64,000 nt of DNA, taken from the NCBI RefSeq assembly GCF_018327705.1, contig NZ_BNEM01000001.1:1612001-1676000 (forward strand), read 5' to 3'. How positions within the stretch are numbered: the first letter of the stretch is position 1; the number at the start of each line of letters is the position of its first letter. This DNA is from Catellatospora sp. TT07R-123. GTDB lineage: Bacteria > Actinomycetota > Actinomycetes > Mycobacteriales > Micromonosporaceae. Shown here piece by piece: positions 34,048 to 42,830 of this stretch. The notes beneath the pieces are model-generated. The model was not told the DNA's origin. It saw only the letters and a program-made list of their open reading frames with translations, and searched no databases. The position numbers were made by a program, and so were the translations under genes.

Positions 34048-35669
34048 ACGCGTACGCGGGCACCGGCCGCCTGGTCCGGCTCGCGATCCGCCGCGACCGC
34101 GTCCAGCTGCCGGTATGGATCATCGCCGCGGCGGCCCTGTCCTCGGCCGGGGCGAGCGCGGTCGCCAGTGAGTTCGCCACCGAGGAGTCCCGGGTCACCG
34201 CGCTCAAGGGCGCGGGCAGCAGCGCGGCGATCCTGGTGATGCGCGGCGTGCCGGTCGGCACCGACCTCGGCGCGCTGGTCAACTTCCGCAACCTGGCCAC
34301 CATGCTCGTGGTGGTGGCCCTGATGAGCACCTTCGCCGTGGTCCGGCACACGCGCCAGAACGAGGAGAACGGCCGGGCCGAGCTGATCGGCGCGGGCGCG
34401 GTCGGCCGCCACGCCCCGCTGACCGCCGCGCTGGTCACCATCGGCCTGGCCAACGTGCTGCTCGGCCTGGTCGTCACCGCGACCCTGGTCGGCGCCAAGC
34501 TCGGCGCGGAGGGCGCGCTGGCGTTCGGGGCCGCGTGCGCGGTCACCGGCATCGCCTTCGCCGCGATCGCCGCCATCGCCGCCCAGCTGTTCCAGGGCGC
34601 GCGGGCGGCCAACGGCACCGCCGCGTCCGTGGTCGGCGTCGCTTACCTGGTGCGCGGCATCGGCGACGCGCTGGGCGAGCGGGCCGCCGACGGCATCCGG
34701 GTGGAACCGGGCTGGCTGACCTGGGTGTCGCCGCTGGGCTGGGGTGAGCTGGCCCGGCCGTACGGGCAGGAGCGCTGGTGGGTGCTGGCCGTGCCGGTCG
34801 CGGTCGCGGCGGTCTGCGTCGCGGTCGCGTACGCGCTGGTCGACCGGCGCGACGTCGGTGCGGGACTGGTCCCCGACCGGCCCGGCCCGGCCACCGCCGC
34901 GCGCGGCCTGCGCAGCCCGCTCGGCCTCGCCTGGCGGCTCAACCGGGGCTCCACGCTGGGCTGGGTGATCGGCGGCGCCGTGTTCGGGCTGGGCATCGGC
35001 TCGCTCGGCAAGGCCGTCAAGGACGCGCTCGGCACCAACCAGGGCGTGGTCGAGATGATGAACGGGCTCGCCGGTGGCGGCGGCCCCAGCCTGGTCGACG
35101 TCTTCTTCGGCGCCATGATGAACGTGTACGGCGTGCTCGCCGCCGGTTTCGTGGTGCAGGCGCTGCTGCGGCTGCGCGCCGAGGAGTCGGGCGGCACCGC
35201 CGAGGCGCTGCTGGCCACGGCTGTCGGCCGCATCCGGTGGGTCGGCGCGCACCTGGCGGTCGCCGTCTTCGGCGCCACCGCGCTGCTGGTGCTGGCCGGG
35301 GTGTTCACCGGGCTGGCCGACGCGGCGGCCGGCGGCGAGGTCGGCGTGCTGACGCTGGCCGGGGCGGGTCTGGCGCAGCTGCCGGGCGCGCTGGTGGTGG
35401 CCGGGTTCGTGCTGCTGGTCTTCGGCGCGCTGCCCCGCTACACGGTCGGGCTGGCCTGGGCGGCGCTGGTGGTGAGCATCACCTGCGGGCTGTTCGGCGA
35501 CCTGTTCGGACTGCCGCAGGCCGTACGCGACCTGTCCCCGTTCACGCACGTGCCGGCCGTCCCGGCGGTGGACCCGACCGCCGGGCCGATCCTGGCCCTG
35601 CTCGGGGTCGCGATCGCACTGGCGGCGGCCGGAATGGCGCTGTTCCGGCGGCGCGACCTGTCCACCTGA
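34044..35669 (+). CDS. ABC transporter permease (ABC-2 type, double length)
   Basis: 541 residues. The GTG start at 34044 overlaps the ATPase stop (GTGA). About twelve hydrophobic segments are present, in two similar halves of six, each opening with a short amphipathic helix ([24 protein letters not shown] and [24 protein letters not shown]). It corresponds to fused ABC-2 permeases, of which some actinobacterial members are annotated as polyketide-antibiotic exporters. With the ATPase it should form a dimeric exporter. The regulator gene that follows probably controls the operon. Confidence 0.85.
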   Translation: MNAYAGTGRLVRLAIRRDRVQLPVWIIAAAALSSAGASAVASEFATEESRVTALKGAGSSAAILVMRGVPVGTDLGALVNFRNLATMLVVVALMSTFAVVRHTRQNEENGRAELIGAGAVGRHAPLTAALVTIGLANVLLGLVVTATLVGAKLGAEGALAFGAACAVTGIAFAAIAAIAAQLFQGARAANGTAASVVGVAYLVRGIGDALGERAADGIRVEPGWLTWVSPLGWGELARPYGQERWWVLAVPVAVAAVCVAVAYALVDRRDVGAGLVPDRPGPATAARGLRSPLGLAWRLNRGSTLGWVIGGAVFGLGIGSLGKAVKDALGTNQGVVEMMNGLAGGGGPSLVDVFFGAMMNVYGVLAAGFVVQALLRLRAEESGGTAEALLATAVGRIRWVGAHLAVAVFGATALLVLAGVFTGLADAAAGGEVGVLTLAGAGLAQLPGALVVAGFVLLVFGALPRYTVGLAWAALVVSITCGLFGDLFGLPQAVRDLSPFTHVPAVPAVDPTAGPILALLGVAIALAAAGMALFRRRDLST

Positions 35670-35704
35670 GCAGTACGGACCGACCGGTGATGGAGGATGT
35701 GCGG

Positions 35705-36178
35705 ATGGCCGAACGTGACGAGGAAGCCGTACGGCGTTTCGTCGAGCAGCTCGCGATGACGCTGTCCGACCTCGGCTTCCCCCGCATGCCCGCACGGGTG
35801 CTCGGGGCCCTGACCTGCGCCGAGGACGGGGTGATGACCGCCGCGCAGCTCGGCGAGTGGCTCGGGGTCAGCCCCGCCGCCGCCTCCGACGCCGTCCGCT
35901 ATCTGGTCCAGGTCGGTCTGGTGCTGCGGGAGCCGGTTCCCGGTTCCCGCAGCACCCGCTACCGGTCGGTCAGCAACTCCTGGTACGTGGCCAGCGTCGC
36001 CAAGGGCGGCGTGTACAAAGTGGTCGCCGACGTGATGGCCGAGGGGGTGTCCGCCGTCGGCGCCGACTCCGCCGCGGGCGCCCGGCTCACCGAGATGACC
36101 GAGTTCTTCGTGTTCCTCCAGGACGAGATCGCGGCCCTGGTCGCGAAGTGGCAGGCCACCCGGGCGAACCGGCCCTGA
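35705..36178 (+). CDS. GbsR/MarR-type winged helix-turn-helix regulator
   Basis: 157 residues from ATG at 35705, with GGAGG eight bases upstream; the ATG at 35690 has no such site. The winged helix is at about residues 25-85 (MPARVLGALTCAEDGVMTAAQLGEWLGVSPAAASDAVRYLVQVGLV, then the wing EPVPGSRSTRYRS). A C-terminal helix (LTEMTEFFVFLQDEIAALVAKW) should form the dimer interface. It follows the ABC genes by 35 bp in the same direction and is likely part of that operon as its repressor. No ligand can be predicted. Confidence 0.85.
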   Translation: MAERDEEAVRRFVEQLAMTLSDLGFPRMPARVLGALTCAEDGVMTAAQLGEWLGVSPAAASDAVRYLVQVGLVLREPVPGSRSTRYRSVSNSWYVASVAKGGVYKVVADVMAEGVSAVGADSAAGARLTEMTEFFVFLQDEIAALVAKWQATRANRP

Positions 36179-36188
36179 CCTGCCGGTC

Positions 36189-36707
36189 TCAGCAGGTCGG
36201 TGCCACGACCGCCGCGGCCGCCTGGCACGCGTGCTCGCCGTTGACCCGGTGGTGGTGCGCCACCCGCTGCAGCAGCGCGCGCAGCGTCTCGCGCTCGTCC
36301 TCCTCCAGCGCGGCGAGGATCTCCCGTTCCGCCCGCTCCAGCTCCCCGCGCACCCGCGCCAGCACCGCCCGGCCCTGCGCCGTGGGGACGAGGCGGCGCG
36401 CCCGCCGGTCGGCGGGGTCGGGCTGGCGCTCGATCACGCCGCCGCGCTCCATGTCGTCGACCAGGTACGTCATCACGGTGCGGTCGATGCCCAGCTGCTT
36501 GGCCAGCGCGAGCTGGCTGGCGCACACCCCGGCCGCCGACATCGCGAGCACCTGGTAGCCGCGCCCGCCGCCGGGCACGTCGCGGGCCGCGTCGGCGGCC
36601 GCCTTGAGGTACTGCCGGAACACCGCGCCCAGGGCCAGGCCGAAGTCGGTGTCGAAGCCCGGCTCGCGGCACACGTGCTCGTCGGCGGAGGCGGGTGTGG
36701 CGGTCAC
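36189..36707 (-). CDS. MarR-family transcriptional regulator
   Basis: 172 residues. The MarR fold is clear: the winged helix with QLALAKQLGIDRTVMTYLVDDMERGGVIERQPDPADRRARRLVPTAQGRAVL includes the DxRxRxxxLT-type wing. A long dimerisation helix follows (RVRGELERAEREILAALEEDERETLRALLQRV). Three or four cysteines lie near the ends (HVCREPG, EHACQ, APTC), which could sense oxidants or quinones as in OhrR and YodB. It is divergent to the azoreductase gene and faces a perfect palindrome, so it should repress both genes. Confidence 0.88.
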   Translation of the reverse strand: MTATPASADEHVCREPGFDTDFGLALGAVFRQYLKAAADAARDVPGGGRGYQVLAMSAAGVCASQLALAKQLGIDRTVMTYLVDDMERGGVIERQPDPADRRARRLVPTAQGRAVLARVRGELERAEREILAALEEDERETLRALLQRVAHHHRVNGEHACQAAAAVVAPTC

Positions 36708-36757
36708 GGACCCGATGGTACGCGAGTGGCGACCCGGGTCGAGGTGTGCTAAGAACT

Positions 36758-36782
36758 AGATGTTCTGTTTCACAGAACATCT
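36758..36782. promoter_or_regulatory. Perfect 10-bp inverted repeat, putative MarR operator
   Basis: AGATGTTCTG (36758-36767) and CAGAACATCT (36773-36782) are exact inverse copies with a five-base spacer, in the gap between divergent MarR and azoreductase genes. It lies 33 bp before the azoreductase start, where it would cover a promoter. Confidence 0.7.
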
Positions 36783-36815
36783 GAACGTAAGCTTTTCTCG
36801 GGAAGGCACGATGCC

Positions 36816-37475
36816 ATGAACCTGTTCCGCCTCGACGCCAGCATCCGTATCGACGGATCGGTCAGCCGCGGGGTCGCCGATTCCGTCGAAGCGGCCTGGC
36901 GGGGGGACCAGCCGCACCCGGCCGTGCTGCGCCGCGACCTCGGCGCCGCGCCGCTGCCCGCGGGCGCCTGGGCCGACGCGGTCACGGGCGGCCACCTGCC
37001 CGCCGAGCAGCGCACCGCCCCGCAGACCGAGGCGCTGGCCCTGGCCGCCGAACTCGCCGACGAGGTCCTGGCCGCCGACGCCTACCTGCTCGCCGTCCCG
37101 CTGTACAACTTCGGGGTCCCGCAGCACGTCAAGACCTGGGTGGACCTGCTCATGACCGACCCCCGCCTGCGGCCCGGGTCGGGCCAGCCGCTGGCCGGAC
37201 GCCCGGCCGCGCTCGTCGTGGTGCGCGGCGGCGGCTACGGGCCGGGCACCCCGCGCGAGGGCTGGGACCACGGCACGCCGTGGCTGCGGCGCATCTTCGG
37301 CGACGTGTTCGGGCTGGACCTGCACGAGGTCGAGGCGGAGCTGACCCTGGCCGAGGTCAACCCGGCGATGGAGGCGCTGCGCGGGCAGGCCGCCCAGTCG
37401 CTGCGCGACGCGCACAGCACCGCCCAGGACCACGGCCGCACCCTGGCCGACCGCGTCCGCACCCCGGTCGGCTGA
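36816..37475 (+). CDS. FMN-dependent NADH azoreductase / quinone reductase (AzoR-like)
   Basis: 219 residues, ATG start. It has a flavodoxin-like fold: the FMN phosphate loop lies near SIRIDGSVSRGVAD at the N-terminus. The second flavin region AYLLAVPLYNFGVPQHVKTWVDLLM is the PMYNFxxPxxLKxxxD motif of AzoR, and AALVVVRGGGYGPGT forms the third. AzoR enzymes reduce quinones and azo compounds by two electrons, which relieves electrophile stress. The divergent MarR regulator and its palindrome suggest induction by such compounds. Confidence 0.85.
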   Translation: MNLFRLDASIRIDGSVSRGVADSVEAAWRGDQPHPAVLRRDLGAAPLPAGAWADAVTGGHLPAEQRTAPQTEALALAAELADEVLAADAYLLAVPLYNFGVPQHVKTWVDLLMTDPRLRPGSGQPLAGRPAALVVVRGGGYGPGTPREGWDHGTPWLRRIFGDVFGLDLHEVEAELTLAEVNPAMEALRGQAAQSLRDAHSTAQDHGRTLADRVRTPVG

Positions 37476-37539
37476 GCAAGATCCGATACCGTGGACGCCA
37501 GGTGCTGCCAGAGCAACATCCAGCGTCCACGGTCTCAGA

Positions 37540-38109
37540 TCATGATGCGAGCGGGTACGGCCGCTCGACCGGCAGCCGGGCCGCCGCGCCCGCCAGGTCG
37601 CCCGCCGCGACCAGGGCGCGGATCTCGCGGCAGCGCGCCGTGACGTCCTCGATCCCCAGCGTCCACTCGTCGACGTAGCGCCGCACCGCCTCGCCCGACA
37701 GCCCGATCTGGACCGCCCGGTGCGCCAGCGGCCGCAGGTGCAGGTCGCGTTCGGGGTCCCACTGCACCCGCACCGGGGCCCGCAGCGACTGCCGCCACTG
37801 CTCGCGATCGGCGTGCACGTCGGGCTCGTAGCTGCTCAGCGCGCTGTTGGCCAGCGCCCAGGCGAAGCCCTCGCGCCGGATCCGGATCGCCAGCACGTGC
37901 TCCTGGCCGGGCTTGGCCGCCCAGCCGCAGCGGTACATCATCCACAGGAACGACGGCTTGATCCAGGTCATCCGGTCCCGCTTGAACCCGTCCGCGAACC
38001 GCCCCGCCGCCACCGCCGGCACCGCGATCACCGGCGAATACGCCTGGTACACGGTGATCGAGTCCTCGTCGTAGCACGCCCTGATCTGGCGCGTCGGTGT
38101 CACGCTCAC
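37540..38109 (-). CDS. DUF4291 family protein
   Basis: 189 residues, GTG start. The conserved core is complete: RQIRACYDEDSITVYQAYSP, then RMTWIKPSFLWMMYRCGWAAKPGQEHVLAIRIRREGF and VRVQWDPERDLHLRPLAHRAVQIGL. This family is widespread and soluble, and its function has not been established. The invariant MTWIKPSFxWMMYRxGW block suggests an enzyme or nucleic acid binding site. It is monocistronic, with no informative neighbour. Confidence 0.85.
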   Translation of the reverse strand: MSVTPTRQIRACYDEDSITVYQAYSPVIAVPAVAAGRFADGFKRDRMTWIKPSFLWMMYRCGWAAKPGQEHVLAIRIRREGFAWALANSALSSYEPDVHADREQWRQSLRAPVRVQWDPERDLHLRPLAHRAVQIGLSGEAVRRYVDEWTLGIEDVTARCREIRALVAAGDLAGAAARLPVERPYPLAS

Positions 38110-38164
38110 AGCCCACGACGCTAGCGCCGGCCCACCGGCCCTGTCCCGCGATATTCCGCCCGCG

Positions 38165-38494
38165 TCACCGCCGGCCGGTCACCTGCCCGACGGGCTCGAT
38201 CTCCCGCGCGAAGACCGCCATCGCCAGCAGCAGAACCGGAAATATCGGCGTGGCGGCGGCCGCCACCGACAGCGGCGCCTCCAAGAGGATCCACTTGAAC
38301 GGCGCACCGGGCCCGGCCGCCAGACCGGCCACGACCTTGTGGCACGCACCCAGACCGGCGCTGACCAGCAGGGCGATGCTCGCGGCCACCGTGAGGAAGG
38401 AGGCCGTCCCGCCGATCAACCGCCGCTTCGCGTATGCCATGGCGCCGATAAGCAGCGCCAACACCAGCAGCGCGATGTCGCCCCACACGTCCAC
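38165..38494 (-). CDS. Small multi-pass membrane protein
   Basis: 109 residues from GTG at 38494, with GAAGGAG five bases upstream. Three or four hydrophobic helices are seen: DIALLVLALLIGAMAYA, TASFLTVAASIALLVSAGLGA, and ATPIFPVLLLAMAVFA after a weaker segment. It ends with a short charged tail (EIEPVGQVTGRR). The longer open frame upstream is Ala/Arg-rich and lacks a ribosome site. No family is recognised. It may use the same transcript as the DUF4291 gene downstream. Confidence 0.6.
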   Translation of the reverse strand: MDVWGDIALLVLALLIGAMAYAKRRLIGGTASFLTVAASIALLVSAGLGACHKVVAGLAAGPGAPFKWILLEAPLSVAAAATPIFPVLLLAMAVFAREIEPVGQVTGRR

Positions 38495-38639
38495 GTCGTC
38501 TCCTTCTCGGATGTCCGGCGGCACACCGTAGCCGACGTGATCAACAGAGGGAAGACCGTGGCTGAACGGGCGGTGACGGCGGTCGCACTCTGCGGGACGC
38601 GGTCGCGGCCGGGGCCGGGCACTGGCAGGATCGACCGCC

Positions 38640-39383
38640 GTGGCAGCCCGCAAGCGCGTAGCGCTCATCACCGGCAGTTCCCGCGGCCTGGGCCGCGCCA
38701 TCGCCAAGCGGCTGGCCCGCGACGGCATGGCGGTGGCGGTCAACAGCCGCCGCTGCGGCGGCCCGCTGGCGCAGCTGGTGGACGAGATCCAGGCCGAGGG
38801 CGGCACCGCGGCCGCGTTCGCCGCCGACGTCACCGACGAGTCGGCCGTCGCCGAGCTGGCCGCCTCCGTCGAGCGCTACCTGGGGAAGATCGACGTGCTG
38901 GTGCTCAACGCCACCGGCCCGCAGCCCGAGGCGCCGATCGCCGAGGCGGACTGGCGGGCACACCTGGACCAGCTCGCCTTCTTCGTGCAGAGCCCGGTGC
39001 TGCTCGGCCGCGCCCTGTCCCCCGGCATGGCCGACCGCGGCTGGGGCCGCATCATCCACATCGACTCCGAGATCGCCGACCGGCCGCCGGTGGGCTGGTC
39101 GGCGTACGCCACGGCCAAGAGCGGGCAGATCGGCCTGGCCCGCGCCTGGGCGCACGAGCTGGCGCCGCGCGGGGTGACGGTGAACACGGTCGCGCCGGGC
39201 TGGATCCCGGTCGAGCGGCACGAGGGCGACGAGACCGACGGCTACCTGGCCACGGTCCCGTCCGGCCGCATGGGCAGGCCCGAGGACGTCGCGCACGTGG
39301 TGAGCTTCCTCGCCTCCGACGGCGCCGGGTTCGTCACCGGCCAGCGCATCGTCGTCGACGGCGGCCGCAGCCTGCACGTCTGA
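38640..39383 (+). CDS. Short-chain dehydrogenase/reductase (SDR)
   Basis: 247 residues, GTG start. The cofactor motif is TGSSRGLG (11-18), and the Ser and Arg after it favour NADP(H). The NAG-like motif is NATG (90-93). The active site has Ser143 and Tyr156/Lys160 in YATAK. The C-terminal FLASDGAGFVTGQRIVVDGG is typical of classical SDRs such as FabG. The substrate is unknown. It is a single gene, ended by the long hairpin at 39409. Confidence 0.88.
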   Translation: MAARKRVALITGSSRGLGRAIAKRLARDGMAVAVNSRRCGGPLAQLVDEIQAEGGTAAAFAADVTDESAVAELAASVERYLGKIDVLVLNATGPQPEAPIAEADWRAHLDQLAFFVQSPVLLGRALSPGMADRGWGRIIHIDSEIADRPPVGWSAYATAKSGQIGLARAWAHELAPRGVTVNTVAPGWIPVERHEGDETDGYLATVPSGRMGRPEDVAHVVSFLASDGAGFVTGQRIVVDGGRSLHV

Positions 39384-39408
39384 GCCCGCCGGGCAGACAT
39401 GGCGTAGT

Positions 39409-39455
39409 GGCTCACACCTCCATGTGGTGTACGGACACCACATGAGGTGTGAGCC
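39409..39455. terminator. Long near-perfect hairpin between convergent genes
   Basis: GGCTCACACCT with CATGTGGTGT (39409-39430) pairs with ACACCACATG and GGTGTGAGCC (39435-39455). Two short mismatches and a four-base loop are all that break a 22-bp stem. It lies between the SDR stop and the glycine-rich gene stop. Confidence 0.7.
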
Positions 39456-39461
39456 GTGGCG

Positions 39462-40535
39462 TCACCAGGTCAGGCGGACGTGGCCGTCAGCGCCGGCCAG
39501 GCCGGTGGCACCGGCCGAGGAGCTGCTGCCGGCCGCGCCGCCCAGGGCCGCCAGGCTGCTGTCGTACGCCCCGTTGCCGCCCGCGCCGCCCTTGCCGCCC
39601 TTGCCGCCCGCGCCCCCGGCACCGCCGACGCCGTGCGCGACACCGCTGGTGACCGCGCCGCCCGCACCACCGGAGCCGACCGTCGACGCGCCCGCGCCAC
39701 CGGCGCCGCCGTTGCCGTTGGTCGCGCCGTCGGCACCCGAGGCGCCACCGGTGCCGTCGGTGCCGTTACCGCCCTGGTTGCCGTCGGCACCGTCGGCGGC
39801 CGAACACAGGCGCGGCGAGAGCACCGTCCCGTGTCCGCCCGTGCCGCCCGCACCGGGCGTGGTGCTGCCGAGGCCGCCGGGCCGGGTCTGGCCGGGGCGG
39901 CTGGCGGTGGCGTCCTGACCACCGGGTCCGCTGTCGGAGAACGCCGGGCCGCCCGTGCCGCCCCCGCCGCCTGCGGCGGCGGTCAGGGTCAGCGGGGTGC
40001 CGTTGAGCAGCACGCTGATCTCGGTGGACGCGCCGTCGGCGCCGTCGGAACCGGCGGCGGTCGCCTGGCCCGCGTTGCCGTTGCCGCCGGGGGCGCTGGG
40101 CGCGCCGCCGGCCACGCCACCGGCGCCGCGCCCGCCGCTGCCGCCGCGTCCGATCACGACGGCGAGCTGGGCGGGCGGGAAGTCGGCGGGCAGGACGCAC
40201 TTGACGTACTGGCCCGCGCCGCCCGATCCGGCACCCGCCCCGCCGCCGCCGGAGCTGCCGCCCGCGCCGCCGCCTCCGCCTCGGCCGAGCAGCGCCTTGC
40301 CGCCACCGCCGCCACCGCCGCCCCCGCCACCGGCGGTGCCGCCGCCCCCGCCACCGCCCGCGCCCCACAGTTCGAGGGTCACGGCGACACCCTGGGGCAG
40401 GTCGAAGGTGTACGTCCCGGCGTCGTCGTAAGCCTGCTCACCGGCTGCGACGGCGCTCCACGAGGGTGCGGCGCCGCCCAGCACGGCGGCTAGCAGAGCG
40501 GCACCGACGAGTGCAGCCCGATCGATCTTTCGCAT
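39462..40535 (-). CDS. Secreted glycine-rich repeat protein
   Basis: 357 residues, ATG with AAAGGTG upstream. A signal peptide (1-28) precedes a short beta-rich section (TYTFDLPQGVAVTLELWGAGGGG), which is the usual start of glycine-rich domains in actinobacterial cell-surface proteins. The rest is about 40 % Gly with GGxGG and GxGGxGG repeats (GGAGGSSGGGGAGAGSGGAG and similar). It superficially resembles mycobacterial PE_PGRS tails but has no PE domain. Such sequences probably form polyglycine helices at the cell surface. The coding strand is C-rich in the reported orientation. Function is unknown. Confidence 0.75.
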   Translation of the reverse strand: MRKIDRAALVGAALLAAVLGGAAPSWSAVAAGEQAYDDAGTYTFDLPQGVAVTLELWGAGGGGGGGTAGGGGGGGGGGGKALLGRGGGGGAGGSSGGGGAGAGSGGAGQYVKCVLPADFPPAQLAVVIGRGGSGGRGAGGVAGGAPSAPGGNGNAGQATAAGSDGADGASTEISVLLNGTPLTLTAAAGGGGGTGGPAFSDSGPGGQDATASRPGQTRPGGLGSTTPGAGGTGGHGTVLSPRLCSAADGADGNQGGNGTDGTGGASGADGATNGNGGAGGAGASTVGSGGAGGAVTSGVAHGVGGAGGAGGKGGKGGAGGNGAYDSSLAALGGAAGSSSSAGATGLAGADGHVRLTW

Positions 40536-40631
40536 TGGTCACCTTTCACAACGATTGGCCAGATCGTACGGAGCACGCCCCGCCGCGATCCGCCATCGCC
40601 ACGCCAGTGACCTGCGGAAACTTACCGAAAG

Positions 40632-40665
40632 CGCGGGCCGGACGGGATGACCCGTCCGGCCCGCG
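40632..40665 (-). terminator. Perfect 15-bp stem after the ThuA gene
   Basis: CGCGGGCCGGACGGG at 40632-40646 pairs exactly with 40651-40665 across ATGA, six bases beyond the stop of the minus-strand ThuA gene. Confidence 0.75.
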
Positions 40666-40671
40666 ATCACA

Positions 40672-42768
40672 TCAGGGCAGGGTCCACTTCTGGTTGCCCG
40701 CACCCGCGACACAGGTCCACAGCTGCACGACCGTGCTGTCGGCCGAGTTGTTGCCCGACACGTCCAGGCACTTGCCCGACTGCGGGTTGCGCAGGGTCTG
40801 GTCCGACGACTGGTAGGTCCAGTTCTGGGCGCCGGAGCCGTTGCAGGTCCACAGCTGGATCTTCGTGCCGTCGGCGCTGCCGCCGCCGGAGACGTCCAGG
40901 CACTTGCCCAGCGCCCGCAGCGTCTGCCCGCTGACCGTCCAGTTCTGCGCGCCCGATCCGTTGCAGGTGTAGAGCTGGATCTGGGTGCCGTCGGCGGTGC
41001 CGGAGCCCCGCACGTCCAGGCACTTGCCCGCCAGGCCCTTCACCGGGCCGGTGCCCGGCGTCCCCGTCTTGACCAGCGTGAAGTCGTCGACGTCGAACAG
41101 GCCGGTGCCGGTGCCGGTGAACGTGAGGAACAGCGTCTGGTTGCCGGTGGGCACGCCGGTCAGCGGGGCGCTGACATCGGCGTACGTGCTCCAGCTGCCG
41201 GTGTTGGGGACGGCGACCGTGCCCAGGATCGGGCCGGTGGTCGAGCCGGTGCGCACCTGGATGCTGCCGCCCGGACCGCCGGACACGACGCGGGTGCGGA
41301 AGCTGGTCGCCCCACCGGTGTTGACGTTGGCGTACGAGGCCCAGTCGCCCGGGTCGACGTAGCCGAGCGTCTGCCCGTTGTTGGCGCCCGCCTTGGTGTA
41401 CGCCTGCACGCCGCTGGCGGTGGTGAACGACTCCGCCTGCACCGTCACGTCGGTCGGGGCGCTGCCCAGCTCCTTGATCCGGACGTTGCGGAACGAGGCG
41501 GTGTCACCGGTGCCGTGGTTCTGGATGCCGATGTGCCCGGCCAGGCTCCGGACCGGATCGGTGTTGGTGAAATCGTTGATCTTCACGCCGTTGAGGAAGA
41601 TCTGCAGCCGCTCGCCCTCGACCAGCAGCTCGTACGTGTTCCACTCGCCGGGCGGGTTGAGCGCGGCGTCGCGGGCGGCGAGGTCGGCCGACTTGAACGT
41701 GTACACCGAGCCGGTGGTCCGGTCGGCCGCGTCGGTGGCGTCGATCTGCACCTCGTAGCCGTTGTTCACCGCCGACCAGGGGTCGGTCGACGGCGGGAAC
41801 CCGATGAACACCCCGGAGTTCGAGTCGCCGGTGAGCTTCCAGTCCAGCTTCAGCGAGTACGAGGTGAACTGCTTGGCGCTGTACCAGAACAGGCCCATGC
41901 CGCCGACCGTGGTCAGCGTCGCGTCGCTGTTGGTGAGGCTGCCCGGCCCGGCCTGCGACCAGCCCGTGGTCGAGCCGTTGTAGAGGGCGGTGTAGCCGTT
42001 CTCGGGGCGGCAGTCGGCCTTGGTCCGCCCCGCGGCGTACCGGATGCCGCCGAGCAGGTGCGCCCGGAACGCGGGGTCGGCGTACGACTCCTGGGTGTGC
42101 CCGGCGCCGGTGTAGAACGACCGGCCGCTGTCGATGGTCTTGCACCACGCGTGCGGGTGGTCGGCGCCCATGCCGCCGCCGGTGTACGACGACTCGTCCA
42201 GCGTGGCCAGCACCTTCGCGGTGGACCGGACGTTGGTCTGGTAGTTGTACCACTCGTCGGTGCGGGTCCAGGTCTGCGGCAGGTGCGCGGTCGCCGCCTT
42301 GCCCCGGTCCTCGATCTTCACGTTGGCCTGCTGGATCGCCGGGTGCGAGGCGAACCACGCCCCGACCAGGTTGCCGTAGAACGGCCAGGAGTACTCGGTG
42401 TCGGCGGCGGCGTGCACGCCGACGTACCCGCCGCCGCCGCGGATGTAGCTCTCGAAGGCGGTCTGCTGGGTGTCGTTGAGCACGTCGCCGGTGGTGTTGA
42501 GGAAGACGACCGCCTCGTACTGCGCCAGGTTGGCGGTGGTGAAGGCGGCGGCGTCCTCGGTGGCGGTCACGGTGAAGCTGTTGGCGGCACCCAGGTCGCG
42601 GATGGCCTGGGTGCCCACCGCGATCGAGTCGTGCCGGAAGCCGGCCGTCTTGGAGAAGACCAGCACGTCGTACGGGGCGTCGGCGGCCGCCGCCGGGCAG
42701 GCGGTGGCCGCGAGCACGGTCAGCGCGGCCGCGGCCGTGCCGAGCGCGGTTCGCAGGATGCTGCGCAC
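40672..42768 (-). CDS. Secreted ThuA / DUF1080 / CBM6 / ricin-B lectin protein
   Basis: 698 residues from GTG at 42768, with AGGAG seven bases upstream. A signal peptide (1-29) is followed by a ThuA domain (about 32-245: YDVLVFSKTAGFRHDSI, then GGGGYVGVHAAADTEYSWPFYG). A DUF1080 domain comes next (about 250-430: FTSYSLKLDWKLTGDSNSGVF), the fold of 3-keto-disaccharide hydrolases. A CBM6-like domain (about 440-560) and a ricin-type beta-trefoil (about 565-698, with QxW repeats such as GAQNWT) close it. It should bind and process sugars outside the cell. Its neighbour upstream is a PQQ-type sugar dehydrogenase with the same binding tail, so the two probably work together on oxidised sugars. Confidence 0.85.
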   Translation of the reverse strand: MRSILRTALGTAAAALTVLAATACPAAAADAPYDVLVFSKTAGFRHDSIAVGTQAIRDLGAANSFTVTATEDAAAFTTANLAQYEAVVFLNTTGDVLNDTQQTAFESYIRGGGGYVGVHAAADTEYSWPFYGNLVGAWFASHPAIQQANVKIEDRGKAATAHLPQTWTRTDEWYNYQTNVRSTAKVLATLDESSYTGGGMGADHPHAWCKTIDSGRSFYTGAGHTQESYADPAFRAHLLGGIRYAAGRTKADCRPENGYTALYNGSTTGWSQAGPGSLTNSDATLTTVGGMGLFWYSAKQFTSYSLKLDWKLTGDSNSGVFIGFPPSTDPWSAVNNGYEVQIDATDAADRTTGSVYTFKSADLAARDAALNPPGEWNTYELLVEGERLQIFLNGVKINDFTNTDPVRSLAGHIGIQNHGTGDTASFRNVRIKELGSAPTDVTVQAESFTTASGVQAYTKAGANNGQTLGYVDPGDWASYANVNTGGATSFRTRVVSGGPGGSIQVRTGSTTGPILGTVAVPNTGSWSTYADVSAPLTGVPTGNQTLFLTFTGTGTGLFDVDDFTLVKTGTPGTGPVKGLAGKCLDVRGSGTADGTQIQLYTCNGSGAQNWTVSGQTLRALGKCLDVSGGGSADGTKIQLWTCNGSGAQNWTYQSSDQTLRNPQSGKCLDVSGNNSADSTVVQLWTCVAGAGNQKWTLP

Positions 42769-42792
42769 AGTTTTGCTCCTTTCACGAGGGGG

Positions 42793-42824
42793 GCGGGCCG
42801 GGCAGGGGGTGCTGCCCGGCCCGC
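42793..42824 (-). terminator. Perfect 13-bp stem after the sugar dehydrogenase gene
   Basis: GCGGGCCGGGCAG at 42793-42805 pairs exactly with 42812-42824, just past the stop of the gene at 42831. It sits only 25 bases upstream of the ThuA start, so it may limit read-through between two genes of shared function. Confidence 0.7.
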
Positions 42825-42830
42825 GGCTGG

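Noticed and set aside
39462-40535. PE_PGRS-like mycobacterial protein
   Set aside because: It has a Sec signal and a general glycine-rich domain but no PE domain.
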